Shown piece by piece: positions 16,795-23,248 of a stretch of 64,000 bases of DNA. The DNA comes from Saccharomonospora xinjiangensis XJ-54. GTDB taxonomy: Bacteria; Actinomycetota; Actinomycetes; Mycobacteriales; Pseudonocardiaceae. Made by a program: the position numbers and the translations under genes. Position 1 is the stretch's first letter, and the number at the start of each line of letters is the position of its first letter. Location of the stretch: the NCBI RefSeq assembly GCF_000258175.1, contig NZ_JH636049.1, positions 1,382,482 through 1,446,481 on the forward strand, in the 5' to 3' direction. Below the pieces are notes generated by a model, which was not told the origin of the DNA, did no database searches, and saw nothing but the letters and a program-made list of their open reading frames with translations.

Positions 16795-17010
16795 CTATCC
16801 TTCGGCATCCCCTGGAATCGACAGCCTGGCGCCCGGCGAAACGACCAGCGCCAACACCAGTCCGATCACGATGGCACAGGCTGACGTGATCAAGTAGAAG
16901 ATGAATGCCTTAGCGCCGATCCGCCCGAGTGCACCAGGATCGATAGCCGAAACACCTGCTATCAGAGTCAAGATGATCAGCGGCATGACCAGCATCGTCA
17001 GTAGTGGCGA
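16795..17010 (-). pseudogene. Internal fragment of a dicarboxylate/amino-acid:cation symporter (DAACS)
   Basis: 71 codons resemble the region around helices 2-3 of GltP/DctA-type symporters: SPLLTMLVMPLIILTL, GVSAIDPGALGRIGAKA, then a helix ACAIVIGLVLALVV and the proline-glycine turn. A full protein is about 400 residues; both the first 40 or so residues and everything after about residue 110 are missing. The frame ends in an unrelated GDAEG tail and stop. Upstream, the sequence changes abruptly into the truncated threonine-synthase-like gene read on the other strand, so a rearrangement joint lies near 17010-17025. Confidence 0.65.
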
Positions 17011-17025
17011 TTCGCAGGACTCGAC

Positions 17026-17907
17026 GTGGCAGTCAAAGTAGAGTCGTGCAACCCCACAGCCAGCTTCAAAGACCGGGGCACCTCCGTGGTGATCAGTACC
17101 TTGCGCGCTCAAGGCATTCACGCGGTGCTGGAGGACTCCAGCGGCAACGGCGGCTCCTCCTTCGCCGCCTACTGCGCTGCGGCTGGCATGGACGCGCAAA
17201 TCCTCGCCCCGGAAACAACCTCGTCTTTTAAGATCCTTCAGAGCAACGTCCACGGCGCCTCGGTGAACCTCATTCCGGGGACCCGGCAGGACACCGCTGA
17301 CGAAGCACTTCGCCGCTCCGCCGAGCGGTTCTACGCCAGCCACAACTGGCACCCCCAATTCATCGAAGGCACCAAGCTCATCGCCTACGAAATGTGGGAA
17401 GACCTCGGATTCACAACACCGACCGCCATCGTCATCCCGGCCGGTGCAGGCAGCCTCGTGCTGGGTTGCGCCATCGGTTTCTCCGAGCTTTACCGGGCCG
17501 GAGAAATCACGCACCTTCCGCGTCTACTGGTCGCCCAGCCCGCACACTGCAGCCCACTGGTCCACGCGTTCACCTCGGGCGTCGATGCGGTCGAACCGGC
17601 CGAATGGCGGAGGACGATCGCCGAGGGGACCTCCATCGCGCGTCCGGTCCGCGACCGCGAGGTACTACGCGCGATCCGTGACAGCGGAGGTGCGATGACC
17701 GCTGTCCCCGAGGAGAAGCTGCGTCCAGCGACCCTCGAACTGGCCAAGACCGGCCTCTACACCGAACCCACCAGCGCACAAGTAGTACCCGCTGTCGAAC
17801 AGTTCGCCCGTAACGGCCAGCTCAGTCGCGATGACACGATCGTCGCCGTACTGACCGGCTCCGGACTCAAAGCCAGCACCGCGATGACCCAACTACTCGA
17901 CCGCTGA
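17026..17907 (+). pseudogene. 5'-truncated threonine synthase-like PLP enzyme
   Basis: 293 codons from the GTG at 17026 of a fold-type II PLP enzyme. It begins at VKVESCNPTASFKDRG, so the PLP lysine (SFKDRG) is only about 15 residues in. Threonine synthases have roughly 50-60 more residues before it, forming part of the N-terminal domain. The asparagine loop (SSGNGGSSFAAY) and phosphate-binding loop (IPAGAGSLVLG) are present and the C-terminus looks complete. In-frame TAG lies just upstream and no ribosome site is seen. The gene abuts a symporter fragment. I treat it as broken; a shortened functional enzyme is less likely. Confidence 0.65.
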
Positions 17908-18236
17908 GCCTACACGGAGACCATTGGTCGGCACGGGCTCACGCATTCCGGTGGTCGCGCTGCTGCGCACGAAAGTCTGCCGCCGAACAGATCATCGACA
18001 TCGCTACGGCTTGCCCTCTCGCCCCAGCATGCGCGACCTCGGTCGAGCCGAGCCGTGTCGGTAGCAGGTCCCTGTGACGACGCACTTCCCTGCCGCCCGC
18101 CACCACGAACATCATGCGGACTGGGTGCCGACGCACCCACCGGTTGAGGCCTGTGCCTCAACCGGCACCGGGCTGCCACGGGCCCTGGGCTCGCGCGCTG
18201 GTTCAGTTCAGGAAGGTACATTCGCCCGTCATCATG
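17908..18236. other. Non-coding gap
   Basis: 329 bp between the truncated PLP gene and the tRNA-Ala terminator. Short frames exist on both strands but none has a ribosome site, family motif or convincing codon pattern. I see nothing further in it. Confidence 0.5.
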
Positions 18237-18274
18237 AAAAAAGCCGCTACCTTCGGAAAACCGTCGGTAGCGGC
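18237..18274 (-). terminator. Intrinsic terminator of tRNA-Ala
   Basis: Perfect 9-bp stem GCCGCTACC (18243-18251) with GGTAGCGGC (18266-18274), loop of 14, followed on the minus strand by a run of six T (18242-18237). It lies 26 bases beyond the tRNA 3' end. Confidence 0.85.
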
Positions 18275-18300
18275 ATCGAGCGTTCACACTCTCGCCAATG

Positions 18301-18376
18301 TGGTGGAGCTAAGGGGACTCGAACCCCTGACCCCCTCACTGCCAGTGAGGTGCGCTACCAGCTGCGCCATAGCCCC
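18301..18376 (-). tRNA. tRNA-Ala(GGC)
   Basis: 76 nt including an encoded CCA (18303-18301). Acceptor stem GGGGCTA pairs with TAGCTCC and contains the G3:U70 wobble that marks alanine tRNAs. Anticodon stem CCTCA/TGAGG encloses the loop CTGGCAG, anticodon GGC, reading GCC. T-loop GTTCGAGTC is standard. Confidence 0.97.
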
Positions 18377-18434
18377 GTGTTCATCTGTACCCAGAACTAT
18401 ACAAGGCCCGAAAACCGCCCTCGACCGGGGGTCG

Positions 18435-18983
18435 CTATCTGTCCGACCGCAGTGTCGCGGGGTCGAAGGTGTCGAGGTCGTAGTCGTCGGCCTCGCCCTG
18501 CGCGCCGTCTCCCGCGTCGTGCTGACGAGCGGCGCCGCCCGTACGGCGTTCGGTCTCCCGAAGGCGTAGCTCGCGCCGCCGCTGGAACTCCTCCACAGTG
18601 ATGCCCGTGTCGGCCTGCGGGTCGCGAGCAGGCGCAGGCATGCCGGAGAGCTGCTCGATGAGGTAGGTCATGTCCTCGCCCAGCCGCAACGCCACCAGGT
18701 TGTAGCTCGCCTGGATGGCCTCGCGCATGGCCACCTGCGCCACCTCGACGATGAGCGAGCCGAGTCGCTGCGGCCCCCAGTTCACGGCAGACGGCGCCAG
18801 CCACAGCCGCAGCAGCGTGCCGCGCGCGTCCACCGTCAACTCCATCGTGTTGTCGATGTCGTGCGCGGTGCCCGTTGCCGTGGCCATGAGCGCGTCCACG
18901 GACGCCAGCGCGTCCTGACGTGCCCTGGCCTGCGCGATGAGCTCCCTGGTGCTTCCTCCGCCGACCGGCACCTGCTCGATCAC
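18435..18983 (-). CDS. YbaB/EbfC-like protein, second in cassette
   Basis: 182 residues from the GTG at 18983, which overlaps the upstream TGA (GTGA) and follows GGGGAGAGGAA; a GTG at 19001 lies upstream but inside the previous gene. The central part (LTVDARGTLLRLWLAPSAV, then LIVEVAQVAMREAIQASY) follows the YbaB fold: two strands flanked by helices. The C-terminal 60 residues are charged and low-complexity, ending in an acidic YDLDTFDP stretch. YbaB-like proteins in actinobacteria often accompany ESX-secreted proteins; whether this one binds DNA is unknown. Confidence 0.65.
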   Translation of the reverse strand: MIEQVPVGGGSTRELIAQARARQDALASVDALMATATGTAHDIDNTMELTVDARGTLLRLWLAPSAVNWGPQRLGSLIVEVAQVAMREAIQASYNLVALRLGEDMTYLIEQLSGMPAPARDPQADTGITVEEFQRRRELRLRETERRTGGAARQHDAGDGAQGEADDYDLDTFDPATLRSDR

Positions 18984-19375
18984 CGTGTTCCTCTCCCCCA
19001 CACGGAACCGGGTTCCTCGTTCTCGTCCTCGGGCAGCGGCTCGTAGCCGAGGGACGCCAACGTGGCGTCGCCGTCAGGTCCGAGCACAGGCGACAACGCG
19101 CGGTACATGCGGTCGCCCGCACGCCGCGTGGCGGTGTGTGCCAGCGCCAGGATCTGCTGAGCGAGCGCGTCGGTGCCCGACCTCAGCGCGGCGTGCGTCA
19201 GCCGAACCTCCGTCAGCAACCCTCCCGGAGCCACCTCGACCCGCACTGCGCCGTCACCGGACTCCGCCACCCCGCTGACAGCACCCATCCTGGCGAACTG
19301 GCCCGCGGCTCGCTCCGAGGTCTGCCGCACCTGCTCGTCGATCCGGTCAGCCTCACGCTGCGCGTCGAGTTCCAT
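18980..19375 (-). CDS. YbaB/EbfC-family protein, first in cassette
   Basis: 131 residues, ATG at 19375. A helical N-terminus (MELDAQREADRIDEQVRQTSE... as a coiled coil of about 30 residues) leads into the YbaB-type core SGDGAVRVEVAPGGLLTEVRLT, then another long helix. The same fold, in Gly/Val-rich strands flanked by helices, is used by the nucleoid protein EbfC, but here it lies directly downstream of an NlpC/P60 protein and an EspC-like protein, which points to a secretion-related role. Translationally coupled to the second YbaB-like gene. Confidence 0.7.
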   Translation of the reverse strand: MELDAQREADRIDEQVRQTSERAAGQFARMGAVSGVAESGDGAVRVEVAPGGLLTEVRLTHAALRSGTDALAQQILALAHTATRRAGDRMYRALSPVLGPDGDATLASLGYEPLPEDENEEPGSVWGRGTR

Positions 19376-19440
19376 AACACCCCCATGAACAACCGCGAAT
19401 CCACGCGAACCCCAACCGTCGCCCGACGGCACGGCCAACC

Positions 19441-20559
19441 CTATCCGGTCGGCCGGTAGAAGCCGATGAACTGCTGTCCGGCGTTGGTGGTGCGGATGGG
19501 ACCGATCTGAACCGGGTCCCCTGCCTCGATCATGAGGCCGTCGCCGACGACCATCGCGACGTGACCCGACCAGACGACGAGGTCGCCCGGCAGCAACTGG
19601 TCCTGCGACGGCACCTCGGCGCCCACCGTCTGCTGCTGCGCGAGCCTCGGGATCTCCAGCCCAGCCTCGCCGTACGACGTCATGGTGAGCCCGCTGCAAT
19701 CCAGCCCGACGCCGCGTGCCGTGCCGCCCCAGACATAGGGGACGCCGAGCTGCGAGATCGCCGCGCGCACAGCCTTGGCCGCCGTCTCGTTCGGCGCCTC
19801 GACCGTCTGCCCGTTCGGCAGATTGATCTTCACTCCGGTGCCGGGCTGCGGCGGGATGGCCACGGGCAGGCGAGGTTTGGTGACGGCTCCGCCCCCACCG
19901 CTGTAGCCGCCGCCTGCACCGCCACCACCACCGCCGCCGCCACCACCGGAGCCCTGCGAGTTGAACGACGACGCCACCTCGGTACTCGCGCTGCTCGCGG
20001 TGGTGGACCCGCTATCCCTGCCGAGCTTGCCCGCGATACCGGTCAAGGTGGAGAGCGTGCGGTCGCTGATGTCGGCCGACTGCCCGGTCAACTCCGCGAT
20101 CTTCTGCTGAAGCGCCACCATTAACTCGCGGACGGCGGCCTGGCCACCCGTGGGCACCGGCGGCGTCTGCCTCGCGGCGGCGACCGCCTTCATCGTCTTG
20201 CTGATCTCGCGGATGATCTCCTCGCGGACCCGGTCGTTCTCGACCTGACCCACCTTGAGAGCCTCGGCGGCCTCGGCCACGGCGTTCTCGATCTCGACGC
20301 TCTCGTCGAGCAGCGCCTGGACCTCGTCCTCCAGCGCCTGCGCGGTGCCGACGGCGTTGTCGGTGGCGTTGCCGGACGAGCGTTCCGCCAGCAGCGCCCG
20401 CTGTGCCGATGCGGTGCCGCGGACACCGTCCAGCGACGTCCTCAGCCTCGACTGCCCGCCGACGGCGGAGTCGATCGCCGTGTCGTCGGTTCGCATCCGC
20501 CTGGCGAACTGGTCGGGCAGGTCCAGTGCCGCCCTCGTGACGTCCGCGGTCTCGGTCAT
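19441..20559 (-). CDS. NlpC/P60 (C40) peptidoglycan endopeptidase with helical N-domain
   Basis: 372 residues. Residues 1-180 are helical and heptad-like without a classical signal peptide. A glycine-rich linker with a run of ten glycines follows near 205-225. The C-terminal C40 domain (about 260-372) has the catalytic cysteine in LDCSGLT (C288), histidine in SGHVAMV (H333) and the usual PYVWGG motif ahead of the cysteine. Such enzymes cut the D-Glu-mDAP bond in the wall peptide. Starts within the ATGA overlap of the EspC-like gene, so the pair is made together. Lack of a Sec signal and the EspC-like partner suggest export by a type VII (ESX) system, which is not in this window. Confidence 0.85.
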   Translation of the reverse strand: MTETADVTRAALDLPDQFARRMRTDDTAIDSAVGGQSRLRTSLDGVRGTASAQRALLAERSSGNATDNAVGTAQALEDEVQALLDESVEIENAVAEAAEALKVGQVENDRVREEIIREISKTMKAVAAARQTPPVPTGGQAAVRELMVALQQKIAELTGQSADISDRTLSTLTGIAGKLGRDSGSTTASSASTEVASSFNSQGSGGGGGGGGGGAGGGYSGGGGAVTKPRLPVAIPPQPGTGVKINLPNGQTVEAPNETAAKAVRAAISQLGVPYVWGGTARGVGLDCSGLTMTSYGEAGLEIPRLAQQQTVGAEVPSQDQLLPGDLVVWSGHVAMVVGDGLMIEAGDPVQIGPIRTTNAGQQFIGFYRPTG

Positions 20560-20897
20560 CTCAGCTCCCTGCCCAGCCGCTGGACGGTTTCCTGCTGCTC
20601 GGCCTCGACGACCTCGTAGTTCGCGCTGGTGCGGCGGGCCGCGTCGGCCATCGCCGACCAGTTGCCCCCAAGCTTGCTCAGCCGCTCCTGAATCCCGCGC
20701 ATCCGCGCGGTGTAGGCGCCGGCGAACCCGGCTTCCGTTCCCATCGCGGAGAACCCGTCGCCACCCAGTTCGACGTTCGGCGAGACATGCCGGTCGGATG
20801 CCTGCCTCACGTCGTCGCCGGTGGGGTCGATACTGCGGGCGTAGTGGTCGTACGCGCCTTCCTCGACCCAGAAACCCGTGTGTGGTGTGCCGTCCAC
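20556..20897 (-). CDS. EspC-like/WXG100-related ESX-associated protein
   Basis: 113 residues, mainly two long helices (about 45-110) around a GGNWSAMADAARRT turn, resembling the actinobacterial EspC/WXG100-like secreted protein families in which a W-x-G turn joins two helices. The first 45 residues are a separate acidic segment. First gene of a four-gene cassette with an NlpC/P60 enzyme and two YbaB-like proteins. No signal peptide. Assignment rests on helix pattern and neighbours, so the exact family is uncertain. Confidence 0.65.
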   Translation of the reverse strand: MDGTPHTGFWVEEGAYDHYARSIDPTGDDVRQASDRHVSPNVELGGDGFSAMGTEAGFAGAYTARMRGIQERLSKLGGNWSAMADAARRTSANYEVVEAEQQETVQRLGRELR

Positions 20898-20950
20898 GTC
20901 ACCCTCCTTCGCGTGAGTGCGACGCGGCCGGACCCCACCCGGTTCCCCAG

Positions 20951-20995
20951 CGCGTGCACTCCGGGTCGAACACTAGAACACCCGGAGTGCACGCG
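20951..20995. terminator. 16-bp perfect inverted repeat, probable terminator
   Basis: Arms CGCGTGCACTCCGGGT (20951-20966) and ACCCGGAGTGCACGCG (20980-20995), loop of 13. Lies 13 bases after the DsbA-like gene stop and 53 before the next gene on the same strand. No T run, so it would act as a strong GC hairpin terminator or transcript 3' end. Confidence 0.6.
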
Positions 20996-21007
20996 AGGGC
21001 CGAATGC

Positions 21008-21847
21008 TCAACTCGTGGCCGTTCCCACGACCTTGTCGAGCCAAGCCGGGTCACCGATGTCCACGATCTTGCCGTTCGCGACGACGGTCGGCGTGCCGAA
21101 GCCGACCCTGCCGCCCCCGAAGTCGCGGCGCAGGCTCGTGTCCGCGCTGACGCGCTCCATCTCCTCGGTGAGCACCTTCTCGTACTTGCCGTTGCGGACG
21201 CCCTCGGCGAACGCCTTGTCGGTGATACCGAGATCCCGCCCCAGCTGGATCAGTTGGTCCTTGTCGTAGCCGCGCTTGCCTTCTTCCGGCTGGTTGGCGA
21301 AGAGGCTGTCGTGGAACTCGACGAACTTGCCCGCGTCGGCCGCGAGCAGAGCAGCATTGGCCGACTCCATGGAGTAGCCGGGCGGATCGGACATCTCCAC
21401 CAGCATCGGCAGCATGTGCTGGCGAACCTGCACCGTGCCGTCGGCGACTTTCTGCTTGATCTGCGCGCCGTACTGCTGGTCGAACGTGGCGCACACGGGG
21501 CACAGGAAGTCGGCGTACACGTCGATGGTCGCGGGCGCGTTCTCGTCACCGAGCACCACCACGGCGCCGTCCCTGCGCTCGGCGATCTCCGTCTGCCCCG
21601 TCTCGGTGGGGATCTTCTGCCCTTCGGTGGCGTTCTTGGCCGCGTTGGTCCAGATGAGACCACCGACCACCACAGCGAGCACGGCCACGACCACGCCGAC
21701 GATCACGGCGACGCGCTTGCCGTCGCCACCACGCCGCGCGGCGGAGACGGCCTTCGCGCCGCTGCTCCTACCGGCCACCTGCTGTTGACGCCGCTTCCTC
21801 GCCGTCCGCTCCGCTCCGCCCACTGGGGTCCTTCCTCGATTCGTCAT
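21008..21847 (-). CDS. Membrane-anchored DsbA-like thiol oxidoreductase
   Basis: 279 residues. Basic cytoplasmic N-terminus (1-45), one membrane helix (about 46-68), then an extracytoplasmic thioredoxin-fold domain of the Thioredoxin_4/DsbA type. Active site CPVC at 116-119 in YADFLCPVCATF, and the cis-proline loop GTPTVVANGK near the end. Such proteins form or shuffle disulfides in exported proteins. The gene overlaps the DoxX/MauE gene upstream by 80 bases; MauE-like proteins often serve as the quinone-linked redox partner of these thioredoxin-fold proteins, so the two likely form one pathway. Confidence 0.9.
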   Translation of the reverse strand: MTNRGRTPVGGAERTARKRRQQQVAGRSSGAKAVSAARRGGDGKRVAVIVGVVVAVLAVVVGGLIWTNAAKNATEGQKIPTETGQTEIAERRDGAVVVLGDENAPATIDVYADFLCPVCATFDQQYGAQIKQKVADGTVQVRQHMLPMLVEMSDPPGYSMESANAALLAADAGKFVEFHDSLFANQPEEGKRGYDKDQLIQLGRDLGITDKAFAEGVRNGKYEKVLTEEMERVSADTSLRRDFGGGRVGFGTPTVVANGKIVDIGDPAWLDKVVGTATS

Positions 21848-22367
21848 TCAATTCGGCGGGCTCGGCCTGGTACGTCTCAGACCTCGTCTCGCCCCGCCCT
21901 CGCCGCAACCATCGGTCGATCGACAACGGCGTGTCCGGCCTCACCCACAACCACACCGCGAGCGCCAGGAACCCGATGTCCCGCGCAAGTTCCTCCGGGT
22001 AGGCCGTCTCGCCCGGCTTCACCTCGCCGCCGCCGCCGAAGCACCCGCAGTCGATCGTCAGACCCCTCGCCCACGACTGCGCGACCCCTGCGATGAACAC
22101 GACGAGTAACGCCGCCGAGGCCACCGCCGTGATCCGGGTCGCCACCCCGAACAGCAGAAGCAGACCCAACACGATCTCCACCAGCGGCAACGCGGTCGCC
22201 ACCACACCGATCAACGAGTCCGGCAGGACGTCGTACGCCTGCACCGCGAGGTACGTCTGGCCGGGGTCGGAGACCTTCAGGACCCCTGACACCAACCAGA
22301 TGGCGGCAAGGCCGAGCCTGACGAGCAATCCGACGCCTCGAAGCAGCCGTCCACGGGAGGGAAGCAC
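21768..22367 (-). CDS. DoxX/MauE-family membrane protein
   Basis: 199 residues from the GTG at 22367. A -10 like hexamer TAGCCT lies 7 bases before it, so the mRNA may be leaderless; a TTG at 22412 would add 15 residues that cover this hexamer. Four membrane helices in the first 150 residues, with the invariant-looking CGCFGGGG motif between helices 3 and 4 giving the redox cysteines of MauE-type proteins. The long hydrophilic tail is cytoplasmic and its coding sequence overlaps the start of the DsbA-like gene. Predicted role: supplying oxidising or reducing equivalents to that partner. Confidence 0.85.
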   Translation of the reverse strand: MLPSRGRLLRGVGLLVRLGLAAIWLVSGVLKVSDPGQTYLAVQAYDVLPDSLIGVVATALPLVEIVLGLLLLFGVATRITAVASAALLVVFIAGVAQSWARGLTIDCGCFGGGGEVKPGETAYPEELARDIGFLALAVWLWVRPDTPLSIDRWLRRGRGETRSETYQAEPAELNDESRKDPSGRSGADGEEAASTAGGR

Positions 22368-22417
22368 AACGTCTAGGCTAGCCAGCGCACCTGTGAAAAT
22401 GATGAGGGGCAAGGGTG

Positions 22418-23248
22418 ATGCGACGGCTCAGCTGCCTGGTCAACGCGGCCGTAGCAGGGCTTCTGCTCGCGGCGTGTTCGGCGACCGGTGCCGAACACGA
22501 CTCGATTGTCGCCCGCGCGAGTGACACCGAATCGTTGACCATCGGCATCCGATTCGATCAGCCTGGCTTGGCGGAGCGCACCGTGGACGGACGGTTCGTC
22601 GGCTTCGACGCCGACGTCGCGCGGTTCGTCGCAGGGGAACTCGGTGTGGCCGAGGAGAACATCGTCTGGAAGGAGACGATCCCGGCCGAACGGGAGGAGG
22701 CCCTCGTCTCCGGTTCCGTCGATATGGTGGTGGCCTCTTATTCGATCACCGAGGAACGCACGCGAGAGGTGACGTTCGCGGGCCCGTACTTCGAGACGGG
22801 GCAGGATCTGCTTGTGCGGCGCACCTCCAGTGACATCACGGATTCCGATTCCCTCGCTGGAAGAACGGTGTGCACGTCCACGGGTTCAACCTCCGCGAGC
22901 AACGTCAAACGCCGCTTCGGTACGTCGGTGACGCTCGTCGAGTACCCGCGCATCTCCGAGTGCGTCACCGCGCTGCTGGCAGGCAGGGTGGACGCCGTGA
23001 CGACGGACGGCGCCATCCTCGCTGGATACGTCGCGCAGAACCCCGAACTCGTGAGACTCGCAGGTCGGCAGTGGTCAATCGAGCGTTACGGGATCGGTCT
23101 CCGTCAGGGCGACACCGAGGGAAGGGCCGCCGTCAACGCCGCCCTCAGGAAGATGATCGACTCGGGTTCGTGGAGGGCGTCGCTGGAACGACATCTCGCC
23201 CCGTCCGGCATCGAGGTCTCCCAGCCGCCGAAGGTCGAAGGGCCGTGA
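22418..23248 (+). CDS. ABC transporter solute-binding lipoprotein, glutamate-type
   Basis: 276 residues (a GTG three bases earlier is an alternative). Signal peptide with lipobox LLAAC, cleaved before C20 (counting from ATG), so the protein is lipid-anchored outside the membrane. SBP_bac_3 features: LTIGIRFDQPGL, GFDADVARFVAGELG, SITEERTREVTFAGPYF, and LAGRTVCTSTGSTS. Closest in pattern to GluB-like glutamate/polar amino acid binders. No permease or ATPase gene is beside it, so it is either an orphan receptor or works with a transporter elsewhere. The helicase gene follows with a GTGA overlap. Confidence 0.9.
   Translation: MRRLSCLVNAAVAGLLLAACSATGAEHDSIVARASDTESLTIGIRFDQPGLAERTVDGRFVGFDADVARFVAGELGVAEENIVWKETIPAEREEALVSGSVDMVVASYSITEERTREVTFAGPYFETGQDLLVRRTSSDITDSDSLAGRTVCTSTGSTSASNVKRRFGTSVTLVEYPRISECVTALLAGRVDAVTTDGAILAGYVAQNPELVRLAGRQWSIERYGIGLRQGDTEGRAAVNAALRKMIDSGSWRASLERHLAPSGIEVSQPPKVEGP

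Noticed and set aside
17910..18287. 125-codon minus-strand frame before tRNA-Ala
   Set aside because: Runs through the tRNA terminator, arginine-rich and without a ribosome site or known motif.
22870..23244. Extended N-terminus for HrpB
   Set aside because: Lies wholly in the solute-binding protein gene in another frame; the GTGA overlap and length support GTG 23245.
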